From assembly GCF_000424385.1 (NCBI RefSeq), contig NZ_AUJU01000001.1, forward strand, positions 304,725-368,724: a stretch of 64,000 nucleotides of DNA. Reading direction: 5' to 3'. This document shows, piece after piece, positions 32,077 to 40,770 of the stretch. Position numbers and translations under genes: made by a program. The notes beneath the pieces are model-generated. The model saw only the letters and a program-made list of their open reading frames with translations, searched no databases and was not told the DNA's origin. The first letter of the stretch is position 1, and each line of letters begins with the position of its first letter. This stretch comes from Butyrivibrio sp. LC3010. Its GTDB lineage: Bacteria > Bacillota > Clostridia > Lachnospirales > Lachnospiraceae.

Positions 32077-32628
32077 ATGAGTAAACACAAAATGGTAAAT
32101 GGCAAACTCCTTCAGATGAACAAGGGCTATGGCCAGCTTAAGAATAAACAGAAATCAAAGATAGCGGAGTGGATGTACCAGGCATACAAGAAGCAGGTAA
32201 ATGAAGGTATTAGCGATGAAGAAGCTATTTCGCTTGTTTTGGATAAGATAAATGAGGCACAGATATGGGTACCTGATTATGAGGTGGAGAAAAAGTACAA
32301 CGGGAGTAAGAATAAATTCAAAAGAAGGCTTGCCAGTGAAAACATACCACAGCATATATATCAGATGGAAGCACTCCTGGATAAAGCGACGGCAAGGCTT
32401 GATGTTTTGGAAGCAAAAATAGAAGAGTATAAAGAATTCCAGTCCGATATCAAAAGACTTGAGGAATACTATACAAGTCAGCAGTGGAAGGACGATTTCG
32501 CCATGGATGAGAAAGGGACTTTTCCTAAGAGACTGAAGCGTGGTGTTTTGTCAGAGGACGGAATCTATAACCTGTTGGAACGCAATAAGGAAATGATGGA
32601 CTGGATAAATACAGGGAGTGAGGATTGA
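32077..32628 (+). CDS. DUF4298 domain protein
   Basis: 183 residues. The C-terminal 90 residues are DUF4298 (IYQMEALLDKATARLDVLEAKI...YYTSQQWKDDFAMDEKGTFP and GVLSEDGIYNLLERN). The N-terminal half is an extra basic, helical segment. The 3' end of a second DUF4298 gene survives at 9572-9721. Function unknown. Confidence 0.8.
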   Translation: MSKHKMVNGKLLQMNKGYGQLKNKQKSKIAEWMYQAYKKQVNEGISDEEAISLVLDKINEAQIWVPDYEVEKKYNGSKNKFKRRLASENIPQHIYQMEALLDKATARLDVLEAKIEEYKEFQSDIKRLEEYYTSQQWKDDFAMDEKGTFPKRLKRGVLSEDGIYNLLERNKEMMDWINTGSED

Positions 32629-32632
32629 AGAC

Positions 32633-33046
32633 ATGTGGCTGTTATTTGCAATTCTTTCAGCAGTGTTTGCTGCGTTGACATCTATCCTGGCAAAGGTGGG
32701 TATAGATGGAGTTAATTCGAATCTTGCCACAGCAATAAGGACATGCGTTGTGGTGGTAATGGCCTGGGGTATGGTTTTTGTCACCAATGCTCAGGGTGGT
32801 ATCAATACCATAAGCAGAAAGAGCTGGATATTTCTTATCCTTTCGGGACTGGCTACAGGAGCATCATGGCTATGTTATTACAAGGCTTTGCAGATGGGAG
32901 AGGCATCTAAGGTGGTTCCGATAGACAAACTCAGTGTTGTCATTACACTTGTACTGGCGTTTGTTTTTCTGCATGAGGAGTTTACAACGAAATCTCTTAT
33001 AGGATGTGTGCTTATTGGTGCAGGCACTCTGATTATGGTGATGTAA
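32633..33046 (+). CDS. Single-domain EamA-family membrane protein
   Basis: The ATG at 32633 follows GAGG. 137 residues with five predicted membrane helices, one EamA unit (LLFAILSAVFAALTSILAKVG ... ALQMGEASKVVPIDKLS ... LIGAGTLIM). Such half-size transporters work as dimers on small metabolites or drugs. Starts just after the DUF4298 gene. Confidence 0.85.
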   Translation: MWLLFAILSAVFAALTSILAKVGIDGVNSNLATAIRTCVVVVMAWGMVFVTNAQGGINTISRKSWIFLILSGLATGASWLCYYKALQMGEASKVVPIDKLSVVITLVLAFVFLHEEFTTKSLIGCVLIGAGTLIMVM

Positions 33047-33053
33047 CGGAGGC

Positions 33054-33374
33054 ATGATGAAGAAAGTTAGGATCACAGTAAAAAAGATTACTCAGTATTC
33101 TGATCTGATGGAAAAGTATGAAAATCCGATAGAGCATGCGTGTAGCATGAAGCTTGAACAGAGCTTCATATGCAATGGATGGGAAAGACCGGAGGGCTTC
33201 TGTGAGAGTGCATGGGAAACCGTGTCGCCTTTTGTAATGACACTGGCTCATGGTGGTGAGAATTTCTATGACGGATGGATGAAGAACCCAAAGTCAGCAA
33301 TGATTTCCTGTAACGATGGATTCAGACCGGTAAGTTTTCTGTTGGAAACAATGGATGAGGATATGATCATGTGA
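33054..33374 (+). CDS. TIGR04076 family protein
   Basis: 106 residues; the pattern KKITQYSDLMEKYENP, ACSMKLEQSFICNG and later MISCNDGFRPVSF is that of TIGR04076, a small conserved family of anaerobes with unknown function. Located eight bases after the EamA gene. Confidence 0.8.
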   Translation: MMKKVRITVKKITQYSDLMEKYENPIEHACSMKLEQSFICNGWERPEGFCESAWETVSPFVMTLAHGGENFYDGWMKNPKSAMISCNDGFRPVSFLLETMDEDMIM

Positions 33375-33527
33375 CGTGCCGCAAAGATGAGGTCTTTAGA
33401 AAAGAACTCGAGGGCAATAGAGAAAAAGAGGATAGTTATGAAAAAGCTGACACTAGAATTGTGGCAGCTTTTTCTCTTAATACTATACTAGAGATGGCGA
33501 CACATCTTCTTTCCGTATTTGATATAT

Positions 33528-34211
33528 TCAATTTTTGTTGTATCCAAATTCACGAGTCATGAATCTATCTTTGAATCTGGACTCCGCTTCAATTATCTCT
33601 CTATCTGAAATGGATTTTGGAAATATCTGTAATATGATATACTTAAACTTCTCGAAGTACTCCGCACCATTTTTTTCGTACAGCTCTTTAAGCATGACAT
33701 TATTTCCATGATACGTGTTTGCGTATATACTCCACCTGCTCCACAAGCTATTAGTGCTTTCATAGGCACTTCCAACATACTGTCTACCTGTATTTCCATC
33801 AATGATCATATATACAGCCTTAACACAAGAAAGATGCTCATAATAATCCACATATTCATTATCAACAATCTCTTTCAATTGTGGGAATGTAAGCTCTACG
33901 CTGTCATAGTCTCTAAACTGATCAACAGACCGCATTCCTTCTGGTGGAAGAATAGCTTCGACATCAAAATCCGGCGCACCTTTACTGCTATTATAAAATG
34001 TAAATCTGTGTTTACACCTTAATATGAGTCTGTCTCTATACTGATCTAAGTTTAGAGAAACTTTTTCCCAGCGATAATAATCAGCATCTACTTTTTCTGT
34101 AAGCCTTACCGCAAATTTATATCTTGATCTATAAGCATCAATACCATGGATAATAATGTAAATCCTATTAACCTCAGCACCCCGGGTGACGTGCAAGAGC
34201 TCTCTATCCAC
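33528..34211 (-). CDS. GIY-YIG nuclease domain protein
   Basis: 227 residues. The C-terminal part has the GIY-YIG core (KAVYMIIDGNTGRQYVGSA) followed by the conserved Arg and later Glu region (LWSRWSIYA ... LKELYEKNGAEYFEKFKYIIL). The N-terminal part is a separate domain of unknown role. Stand-alone proteins of this layout are found in phage-exclusion and mobile gene sets. Confidence 0.82.
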   Translation of the reverse strand: MDRELLHVTRGAEVNRIYIIIHGIDAYRSRYKFAVRLTEKVDADYYRWEKVSLNLDQYRDRLILRCKHRFTFYNSSKGAPDFDVEAILPPEGMRSVDQFRDYDSVELTFPQLKEIVDNEYVDYYEHLSCVKAVYMIIDGNTGRQYVGSAYESTNSLWSRWSIYANTYHGNNVMLKELYEKNGAEYFEKFKYIILQIFPKSISDREIIEAESRFKDRFMTREFGYNKN

Positions 34212-34231
34212 ATATCCATGGAGGATTTACC

Positions 34232-34426
34232 ATGAATAATACAGAAATGATACCGAATGATAATCAGAGCCAATACCCGGAGAAGGATCGTCTACGCGAT
34301 GCAGAAAGAGTATTAAACTATTTGGAAGATCATCCGGGAACAGGATTTATCTTGGGAGGAACATTTACAGCAGGGGGAATAGGCGCAATGATTTACTATG
34401 GGAGTAAGCTTATTACAAAGTCATAA
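34232..34426 (+). CDS. Small membrane protein, 64 residues
   Basis: GGAGG upstream; a charged N-terminus and one glycine-rich membrane helix (GTGFILGGTFTAGGIGAMIYYG). Divergent from the GIY-YIG gene and followed by its own terminator. Confidence 0.65.
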   Translation: MNNTEMIPNDNQSQYPEKDRLRDAERVLNYLEDHPGTGFILGGTFTAGGIGAMIYYGSKLITKS

Positions 34427-34443
34427 TCAGAATAGAGTTAGTA

Positions 34444-34476
34444 TTAAGACCGGTTAAATAATCGGTCTTAATTTTT
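34444..34476 (+). terminator. Terminator after the small membrane protein gene
   Basis: TTAAGACCG / CGGTCTTAA hairpin with a following T tract. Confidence 0.85.
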
Positions 34477-34482
34477 GCGTTG

Positions 34483-34539
34483 ACAACTTTGGCCAGACTT
34501 ATTACCATATAATCATGAAGCAAGTTTGGCCAAAGTTGT
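34483..34539 (+). promoter_or_regulatory. Promoter flanked by an 18-base inverted repeat
   Basis: ACAACTTTGGCCAGACTT (34483-34500) and AAGTTTGGCCAAAGTTGT (34522-34539) are inverted copies with one mismatch, enclosing TATAAT at 34508-34513. Each arm contains a TTGGCCA core. This is a strong candidate double operator for the gene at 34558. Confidence 0.7.
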
Positions 34540-34557
34540 GATTGAGGGGGGAACATT

Positions 34558-34944
34558 ATGACTATATTTGAATTAAAAGCAATAATGGAAACAAAGGAAG
34601 AGCATTACCCAATATCGGATGAGTATAATGCTACACATGGGCAAAAGCACAATGTACATTGGTCCTCACAAAAAGAGCACTTACTTACATGGCTTGATGC
34701 ACAGGCTACTAATGGGAAAGGGGGATTCACAAGAAAGAAGCCTAACTATGATGCAAAAATCATGTATGCAAATCTTTCATGCCCTGAGTGTTTATTATGG
34801 ATTGCAGAAGCGGCGGGGCTGTCAAAGGATATAATTTTATCTGCTGCAAAGAATGCAAAAACAAATGATGGAGCTGTCACAAGGGCTGCGATCATTAGAC
34901 ATGACATCCCTTGGAATTGTATAGAAGCAGCGTTATTGGCTTAA
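34558..34944 (+). CDS. Hypothetical protein, 128 residues
   Basis: GAGGGGGG precedes the ATG. The central WSSQKEHLLTWLDAQAT segment and the C-terminal helical part (LLWIAEAAGLSKDIILSAAKNAK) are recognisable as a small conserved accessory family, function unknown. Transcribed from the palindrome-flanked promoter and probably with the next gene. Confidence 0.65.
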   Translation: MTIFELKAIMETKEEHYPISDEYNATHGQKHNVHWSSQKEHLLTWLDAQATNGKGGFTRKKPNYDAKIMYANLSCPECLLWIAEAAGLSKDIILSAAKNAKTNDGAVTRAAIIRHDIPWNCIEAALLA

Positions 34945-34957
34945 GGAGGTAAAGAAA

Positions 34958-35320
34958 ATGCCTGTTGTAAGGTTTTCAGTCACGGATGAGGAACTAAAAG
35001 AATTAGAAAGAAAAGCAAAAGAAGAGGGAACAACTGTTAAGCTTTATTCAAAAAATAAGTCCCTGGGAGTAGAATCCAGCATTTTTACTCCAAAAGAAGC
35101 GTTGAGACGTGCGCTAATTAAATACACTAAGGATGATGAACCCTTCTGTTTGCCTTCTCTTTACACAGATGAGGAGTGGCTAGAAATGTCAAAATCGATA
35201 GGAACTGCTGGTCAATTTGGAAAAGCATTTTTTGTGTATGTAAAAGATGTAGATCCGGGTAAAGTGGAATATGTCGATGGTGGCAGCAGAGGAAAAAGGG
35301 CACGATATAAGGTGCTATAA
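34958..35320 (+). CDS. DUF1413-like protein with N-terminal RHH-like segment
   Basis: AAGGAGG upstream; 120 residues. The start VRFSVTDEELKELERKAKEEG resembles a ribbon-helix-helix domain; the C-terminal ILDTAGQFGKAF-type region (GTAGQFGKAFFVYVKD) resembles DUF1413. Accessory-type protein, probably DNA-binding. Confidence 0.55.
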   Translation: MPVVRFSVTDEELKELERKAKEEGTTVKLYSKNKSLGVESSIFTPKEALRRALIKYTKDDEPFCLPSLYTDEEWLEMSKSIGTAGQFGKAFFVYVKDVDPGKVEYVDGGSRGKRARYKVL

Positions 35321-35376
35321 CAATTAAGAGGACATAACATGCCAAAAAGAGATGACAGTAATGGAAGGGAATAATA

Positions 35377-35520
35377 ATGGGTAAGAAAAAGGTGGAACAT
35401 GTTGTTTTTGACGGCATGCGGGAGATAAAAAAGAAATATAATATCAGTGAATACAACAAAAAATCTCATACTGATAAAAGGAAACAGACAGTGATAATAC
35501 ATACTAACCTGCCCAAATAA
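35377..35520 (+). CDS. Small basic protein, 47 residues
   Basis: GGAAGGGA lies just before the ATG. The peptide is highly basic (KKKVEHVVF, EIKKKYNI, DKRKQTVII). No homologue recognised. The placement after the DUF1413-like gene supports it only moderately. Confidence 0.45.
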   Translation: MGKKKVEHVVFDGMREIKKKYNISEYNKKSHTDKRKQTVIIHTNLPK

Positions 35521-35631
35521 CATTTGGACAGATTATGAGTTTCTATTTCACCACTTCTCCCATGCTACCTTGATTGGGGCAGGATTATAATATATCTTGT
35601 TAGGAGAACTTAAAAGAGGAGACTTGAAAAT

Positions 35632-35973
35632 ATGACACCTAAAATCTGGTTATTCATCGTATTGATCGGAGTACTTGCACCGGTTTATCTTTTGTTTGGA
35701 TTAGCAACTTCCAAAAACGTTAAGGAGATGTCAGAAAAGAATAAAGAAGAGATTGAAAAGAACAGAGCCAAGCACAGATATATGATACTTGGTCAAAGTT
35801 GGGGAATGGGCATAGGAGTTGCAGTTGGATGTATAGCAAGTTATCTCATATTTGGCAAAGTATCGACAGGTATGTGCCTTGGAATAGGACTTGGAATGTT
35901 TGCAGGTATGATGATCGGAGCAATGATCGATAGGAAAAAGGCATCGGAACAGAATTCAGATGCACTCAATTGA
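35632..35973 (+). CDS. Small membrane protein, 113 residues
   Basis: GAGGAG upstream. One N-terminal membrane helix, a charged coiled-coil stretch (EMSEKNKEEIEKNRAKH), then two glycine-rich helices. Function unknown. Confidence 0.7.
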   Translation: MTPKIWLFIVLIGVLAPVYLLFGLATSKNVKEMSEKNKEEIEKNRAKHRYMILGQSWGMGIGVAVGCIASYLIFGKVSTGMCLGIGLGMFAGMMIGAMIDRKKASEQNSDALN

Positions 35974-36086
35974 TGATAATGCCATGAGGCAGGATGCAGT
36001 TTTATTTGAATTGTTCCCTGCCTTTTTCATGGGCATAATTATCCATGGAAATACCAGGAGAATATTGAAAAAGGGAATATCAGACC

Positions 36087-36809
36087 ATGATAATGTTGGG
36101 GACAATAATAAACAGTGCTGCTATAATCGTTGCTGGCTTCTTTGGGAATATAACCGGGAAGCTATTTAAAGAAGATCAGCAGGATGCGCTTTGCAAGGTA
36201 TGTGGTATAAGTACACTTTTCATAGCAATTTCAGGTGCTATGGAGGGTATGATGAAAGTTGAGAACAATGCACTCGTGGGTGGCAGATCCATGCTTGTGG
36301 TTCTAAGTCTTGCTATTGGAACGGTTATAGGAGAACTGATCGGAATAGAAAGAGCTTTTGAGCGTTTTGGAGAATGGCTTAAGATAAAAAGTGGTAATGG
36401 CAAGGATTCGGAATTTGTAAATGCGTTTGTGACTGCATCGCTTACGGTATGTATAGGAGCGATGGCTATTGTAGGTTCAATACAGGATGGAATCAACGGA
36501 GACTATTCGACACTTGCTGTAAAAGCTGTCTTAGATTTTATAATTGTTGCAATCATGACAGCTTCTATGGGAAAAGGCTGTGTCTTTTCAGTAATACCGG
36601 TATTTTTGCTTGAGGGATCAATAACGCTGCTTGCCAGACTGGTATCACCTATTATGACTGATATGGCTGTTTCGTATCTGTCACTTATCGGAAGCATACT
36701 GATCTTCTGCGTTGGTGTTAACCTTGTTTGGGGCAAGAAAGTGCGAGTGGCTAATATGCTGCCTGCCTTAGTGATAGCGGTTAGTGCAGCATACATACCG
36801 GCTATGTGA
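36087..36809 (+). CDS. DUF554 family membrane protein (YdfK-like)
   Basis: 240 residues with about six membrane helices; the start MIMLGTIINSAAIIVAGFFG and the IGMxxGELIGIE-type segment (AIGTVIGELIGIERAFERFG) are those of DUF554. Role unknown, probably transport. Confidence 0.88.
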   Translation: MIMLGTIINSAAIIVAGFFGNITGKLFKEDQQDALCKVCGISTLFIAISGAMEGMMKVENNALVGGRSMLVVLSLAIGTVIGELIGIERAFERFGEWLKIKSGNGKDSEFVNAFVTASLTVCIGAMAIVGSIQDGINGDYSTLAVKAVLDFIIVAIMTASMGKGCVFSVIPVFLLEGSITLLARLVSPIMTDMAVSYLSLIGSILIFCVGVNLVWGKKVRVANMLPALVIAVSAAYIPAM

Positions 36810-36865
36810 TGCTAAGCACAAAGTGAAATCGGGAGAGGATCCTGAAAGAAGCATGGAGAACTGTG

Positions 36866-37612
36866 ATGAGGATTATTCTTTCACCTGCAAAGAAAATGAA
36901 TGTGGATACGGATAAACTTGAGTGTCAGGGACTTCCGGTATTTATTGACCAGACGGAGAAAATACTTGAGTGGCTCTGCAATAAGTCACATTCTGAATTA
37001 CAAGAACTGTGGGGATGTAATGATAAGATTGCTGAGCAGAATTATAAAAGTATTAAAGAGATGGATCTCCGTAACAGGCTGACACCGGCAATACTTTCAT
37101 ATGAAGGAATCGCGTTTCAGTATATGGCACCTGCGGTGTTTGAAGACAGAAGCTTTGATTATGTGCAGGAGCATCTTCGCATCCTTTCTGGCTTTTATGG
37201 TGTGCTGAAACCGATGGACGGAGTAACGCCATACAGGCTTGAGATGCAGGCTAAAGCATCGGTTAATGGACATAAGGATTTATATGATCTGTGGGGTTCC
37301 AGGCTCTATGAGGAAGTAAGTGATGGCACCGGTGTTATAATAAACCTTGCATTAAAGGAGTATTCCAAGTGCATTGAAAAATACCTCGAACCGGATGACT
37401 GTTACATCACCATTACATTTGGCGAGATGGTAAATGGGAAGCTGGTGACAAAGGGGACATATGCCAAGATGGCTAGGGGTGAGATGGTTAAGTACATGGC
37501 TGAAAACCAGATAGAAGATCCGCAGGAGATAAAGAAGTTTGACCGGCTTGGATATGTTTACAGGGATGATCTTTCATGTGATACAGAGACTGTTTTTGAA
37601 AAGAGAAAGTGA
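36866..37612 (+). CDS. yaaA: Peroxide stress protein YaaA (DUF328)
   Basis: 248 residues from the ATG at 36866 with GGAG upstream. Family marks: MRIILSPAKKM at the start, PAILSYEGIAFQYM, ILSGFYGVLKPMDGVTPYRLEMQ and ARGEMVKYM. YaaA limits free iron and protects DNA during peroxide stress. The last codons run close to the next ORF. Confidence 0.95.
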   Translation: MRIILSPAKKMNVDTDKLECQGLPVFIDQTEKILEWLCNKSHSELQELWGCNDKIAEQNYKSIKEMDLRNRLTPAILSYEGIAFQYMAPAVFEDRSFDYVQEHLRILSGFYGVLKPMDGVTPYRLEMQAKASVNGHKDLYDLWGSRLYEEVSDGTGVIINLALKEYSKCIEKYLEPDDCYITITFGEMVNGKLVTKGTYAKMARGEMVKYMAENQIEDPQEIKKFDRLGYVYRDDLSCDTETVFEKRK

Positions 37613-37622
37613 CGGGATATAT

Positions 37623-37976
37623 ATGAATGAAATGGAAAAGATAGCCAGAGAGAATCACCATAACGGAAATAACTGTTCAGTGTCGCTTGCTATGGCGTTT
37701 GCTGAAAAACTAGGTGTGACACATGAAGAGGCAAAAAAGATTGTACCAGCTCCGAGAAGCATTGACGGTAAATGCGGCGGGTATCTCAGTGTCGTGGCAA
37801 TGCTTGAGAAGCTGGGAATAGATAAAGCCGGTGAATATGAGAGGATGTTCCTTGAGAAAAATGGCAGCCTTTACTGTAAGGAACTGATCGCATCAAGGGC
37901 AGGAACAGGGAGAACCTGCAACGATATTGTTGGAGAAGCGGCAGCAATGTTTGATGAACTGATTCGGAATTCCTAA
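37623..37976 (+). CDS. C_GCAxxG_C_C-like small redox protein, variant
   Basis: 117 residues from ATG 37623, nine bases after yaaA. The N-terminal NNCSVSLAMAFAEKLGV and the later CGGYLSVVAML and CNDIVGEAA resemble the C_GCAxxG_C_C family, but the central cysteine pattern is incomplete. The family is linked to electron transfer in anaerobes; function here uncertain. Confidence 0.65.
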   Translation: MNEMEKIARENHHNGNNCSVSLAMAFAEKLGVTHEEAKKIVPAPRSIDGKCGGYLSVVAMLEKLGIDKAGEYERMFLEKNGSLYCKELIASRAGTGRTCNDIVGEAAAMFDELIRNS

Positions 37977-38149
37977 TGGATCCATGTTTCAAATGTCTGA
38001 CAAACTAAAAAATGGATAACTCTGGAAATTGAATAATAGGCATATTGTAAAGAGTTTATGGCAGCAGATCATGAGTTTTTGTGGTCTGCTGTTTTTGCAT
38101 TAATTTATTATAGAAGAAATAGCCTCAGAAAAACTTTTAAAAAAATTTT

Positions 38150-38480
38150 CATTTTGGAGGTTGTGGAATGGCCTCTCCCAGTGGGAATAAGTGAAGGGGT
38201 AAATAATCCTTTCGTCGGACATTGAAAACTGAATAGTCATTCATCAGGTACAGTCCTGTACTGTGGAGCCGCAAGGGTACGCCTTGAGCGAGATAGCCCC
38301 TCTGGAATGCCGGTAGCACCGGCATGGCGAAGATAAGTACAGGGATAATGAGACTTCCGCTTAGCCACAACTAAACGTAATGGGAGCGGCCCGGCGAGAC
38401 CCGCGAGAGGAGAGAACCTATGCTCCTTCAACCATGAGCAGTTACTACCAGGCAGAGGTTAACCACAACATGTACGGCAC
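38150..38480. ncRNA. GC-rich, strongly structured non-coding block (unidentified)
   Basis: A 330-base block markedly more GC-rich than its surroundings, with no plausible coding frame. It contains compact hairpins (TGCCGGT-AGC-ACCGGCA at about 38307, GTACAG-TC-CTGTAC at about 38257, AAGG/CCTT at about 38273). It lies between yaaA-region genes and a well-defined promoter. A mobile-element-associated RNA such as HEARO/omegaRNA or another Firmicute structured RNA is possible, but I cannot match a consensus. The part 37977-38149 before it shows nothing clear. Confidence 0.45.
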
Positions 38481-38492
38481 ATGATCGTTATA

Positions 38493-38521
38493 TTGACAAC
38501 GTTGTACAACACTCATATAAT
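38493..38521 (+). promoter_or_regulatory. Consensus sigma-A promoter with palindrome in the spacer
   Basis: TTGACA (38493-38498), exactly 17 bases, TATAAT (38516-38521). The spacer carries the palindrome GTTGTACAAC, a possible operator. ACAACACTCAT is repeated at 38507 and 38543. Confidence 0.8.
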
Positions 38522-38566
38522 TTAACTGTAAGTGAACATAAAACAACACTCATGGAGGGAAAAGAT

Positions 38567-39007
38567 ATGCCAAGAGTTAATTTAGCAATCACACAGGAAT
38601 TATATGATCAGATTGAGAAAGCAGCCAAGAAGGAGAACGTAACCGTCAACTACTACATCTGCGATATGTTGGAGGAGAAGTTCGGCAAAAGAACTGTCTA
38701 CGACTATACACTTGCCATCAACAACATGATCGCTGAGGCCAAAACAATGAAAGCAGAATTCGTCCTGGCAGATCTTCCGACTTTCGCAGGTGTAAACGAT
38801 GTTCTTATTGAATACGACATAAAAGAGTCACCGGCCCAGGTCAGGTCCCGTCTTGGCAAGATGTTTACAGAAGCAGTCAAGAAAGGGAATGCCAAAGGCA
38901 TCGAGAGGGCTGTGATTGAAAGAAACGGTGTAGAAGAGTTTAAATCTGCTTCAAGAGCTGCTGTCTACTGTAACAAACTGTATAAACAAAAGAAAAACAG
39001 CAAGTGA
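38567..39007 (+). CDS. RHH-type DNA-binding protein with DUF1413-like C-terminus
   Basis: GGAGG precedes the ATG at 38567. The N-terminus MPRVNLAITQELYDQIEKAA is a ribbon-helix-helix, and the rest (SRLGKMFTEAVKKGN ... KSASRAAVY) resembles the DUF1413 group also seen at 34958. Probably binds the palindrome in its own promoter. Confidence 0.65.
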   Translation: MPRVNLAITQELYDQIEKAAKKENVTVNYYICDMLEEKFGKRTVYDYTLAINNMIAEAKTMKAEFVLADLPTFAGVNDVLIEYDIKESPAQVRSRLGKMFTEAVKKGNAKGIERAVIERNGVEEFKSASRAAVYCNKLYKQKKNSK

Positions 39008-39047
39008 GTGACCTGAGCTTTAGCCACTCTACGCTGGAGGAGGGGCT

Positions 39048-39353
39048 ATGTTCATATTAAAGATTTTGATGAAGTTGGTGTTGTTCCCACTGGTTCTGAT
39101 ACTTTTCTTTCTGAGAATCTGGGTAGAACTACTATACAAAATTGGAGAGGTTGCATTCGGACTGTTCTGCATAGTAATGCTGGTTATATTTGCTGTTAAT
39201 GTTTGGGTAATGTTCAAATGGCAGATGTGGGAGCCACTTGTAATTGATATTGGGATTGCTTTTGTAATATATCTGGGGGCACTAGGTACAACCGGAATAG
39301 TAATGGCATTTCAGGCGCTTACTGATAAGCTTATGGAGTTATTAGTATCATGA
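39048..39353 (+). CDS. Small membrane protein, 101 residues
   Basis: GGAGGAGGGG upstream; three hydrophobic helices covering most of the protein. Shares a transcript with the RHH gene. Typical of conjugative or plasmid accessory loci; function unknown. Confidence 0.7.
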   Translation: MFILKILMKLVLFPLVLILFFLRIWVELLYKIGEVAFGLFCIVMLVIFAVNVWVMFKWQMWEPLVIDIGIAFVIYLGALGTTGIVMAFQALTDKLMELLVS

Positions 39354-39370
39354 TTTAAAAATGAGAGTTG

Positions 39371-39399
39371 TTGACACCCTATCAGATAGGGTATATTAT
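39371..39399 (+). promoter_or_regulatory. Toxin-antitoxin promoter with operator in the spacer
   Basis: TTGACA (39371-39376), 17-base spacer, TATTAT (39394-39399). The spacer is almost entirely the perfect palindrome CCCTATC-A-GATAGGG (39377-39391), expected for autorepression by the antitoxin. Confidence 0.85.
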
Positions 39400-39419
39400 T
39401 AATGGTAGTAGGAGAATAT

Positions 39420-39767
39420 ATGACAAGAACATTTATTCAGACGACAGAGTTCTCTCGGAAGTGGGATGAATTAGGATTTGATGATGACGATCTTTGGTTG
39501 ATGGAACAGGATATCCTGAAGGATCCCAAGAAATATCCTGTTATGAAAGGTACTGGCAAGCTACGAAAAGCTAGAATAGCTTTCGAAGGTAGAGGGAAAA
39601 GTGGAAGTGCCAGGGTGTGCTATGTTGATTTTGTTGTAGCAGAGACAATTTATCTGATTACTGTCTATGGCAAGAAAGAAAAAGATAATCTATCTAAAGA
39701 GGAAAGAAATAATATCAAGAAGGCAATAGGTATTCTTGAAAAGAGCCTCGGAGGTGGCAAGAAATGA
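39420..39767 (+). CDS. RelE/HigB-type toxin
   Basis: Start at 39420 (AGGAGA upstream); an ATG at 39402 would lie at or before the transcription start. 115 residues of the RelE/HigB fold: TEFSRKWDELGFDDDDLWLMEQ, then GTGKLRKARIAFEGRGKSGSARVCYVDF and LITVYGKKEKDNLS. Such toxins cut mRNA on the ribosome. Four-base overlap with the antitoxin gene. Confidence 0.88.
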   Translation: MTRTFIQTTEFSRKWDELGFDDDDLWLMEQDILKDPKKYPVMKGTGKLRKARIAFEGRGKSGSARVCYVDFVVAETIYLITVYGKKEKDNLSKEERNNIKKAIGILEKSLGGGKK

Positions 39768-40108
39768 ATGATAGTGTTTATGAAAGTATTATGACAGGCC
39801 TTAATGAAGCTATTGAAGATGCAACCAGTAAAAAGCCAATACTAAAGAGACAAAAAGTTACTGTGGAACCTGTAAAAGTGTATGAAGCAGAAGATGTAAA
39901 AAGAATTAGAAATACTACAGGAATGTCACAAAAAACCTTTGCAAGTTATATGGGAGTATCAGATAAAACGGTTGAAGCATGGGAATCTGGTACTAATCAT
40001 CCATCTGGAGCTGCTAGCAGAATACTAAATATGATGGAGATTGACAAGGATTTGGTGATTAAGTTTCCTTTTGTTAGTAATGTGCAAGATAAAAAGGCTC
40101 TTCAGTGA
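39764..40108 (+). CDS. XRE-family antitoxin (HigA/NadS-like)
   Basis: 114 residues with a C-terminal XRE domain (EAEDVKRIRNTTGMSQKTFASYMGVSDKTVEAWESG). The N-terminal part, with a KPILKRQKVTVEPVKVYEAED stretch broken here for length, should bind the toxin. Overlap with the toxin (ATGA) and toxin-first order match HigBA-type modules. Confidence 0.87.
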   Translation: MNDSVYESIMTGLNEAIEDATSKKPILKRQKVTVEPVKVYEAEDVKRIRNTTGMSQKTFASYMGVSDKTVEAWESGTNHPSGAASRILNMMEIDKDLVIKFPFVSNVQDKKALQ

Positions 40109-40153
40109 AAATGATTACTAAAGCCATTTGGATTCAGGTTGACATGCTTCTAA

Positions 40154-40588
40154 ATGGTTTTTGTAATATTCTGGCAAAATTTTAGGAAATTGAATTTTTC
40201 AGCATTTGATACAAGTAAGCTTGATGAATACGCAAAAAAGGCCAAAGAACAGTGGGGAGATACTCCTGCTTATAAAGAATATGCCAAAAAAAGCAAGAAC
40301 TGGACAAAAGAATATGAGAGCGGCCTGATGGCTGACTTTACTAAGCTTTTTGAAGAGTTTGGTACTATGAAGGGAATGGATCCGGCATCCGAAGAGGTCC
40401 AGGCTCAGGTAAAGAAAGTACAGGATTTCATTACGGAGCATATGTACACATGCACTGATGATATTCTTTATGGCCTTGGAACAGGCTATGTAGGCGGCGG
40501 AGAGTTGACCCAGAATATTGAAAAGATGGGCGGTGAAGGAACTTCAGAGTTTATCTTCCAGGCAATTAAGATCTATTGCGGAAAATGA
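40154..40588 (+). pseudogene. TipAS-domain remnant of a MerR regulator
   Basis: Residues about 15-144 form a full TipAS drug-recognition domain (FDTSKLDEYAKKAKEQWGDTPAY, then KLFEEFGTMKGMDP and IKIYCG). MerR-type regulators carry about 110 residues of HTH and coiled coil before it; here they are absent and the start has no good RBS. Either a remnant or a free-standing drug-binding protein. A terminator follows. Confidence 0.75.
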
Positions 40589-40611
40589 TCACAACAAAAC
40601 ACGATTTTGAA

Positions 40612-40648
40612 GTCATCTGGCGGATAAAACTGTCAGATGGCTTTTTTT
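40612..40648 (+). terminator. Terminator after the TipAS remnant
   Basis: GTCATCTG / CAGATGGC hairpin followed by TTTTTTT. Confidence 0.8.
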
Positions 40649-40770
40649 ATTATTTGAAAACGGATATAGTAGAAGATATATATCTGAAAATTGTTGGAGA
40701 CGTAGAAGATATATTTCAGTAGGATCATTGAATATTTGAGCTGCATTGTTATATAGATAGTATATTTAAG

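Noticed and set aside
33371..33562. 63-codon ORF after the TIGR04076 gene
   Set aside because: No RBS or domain, and it runs into the 3' end of the convergent GIY-YIG gene.
35960..36169. 69-codon ORF overlapping the DUF554 start
   Set aside because: Overlaps a confident gene by 80 bases and has no family features.
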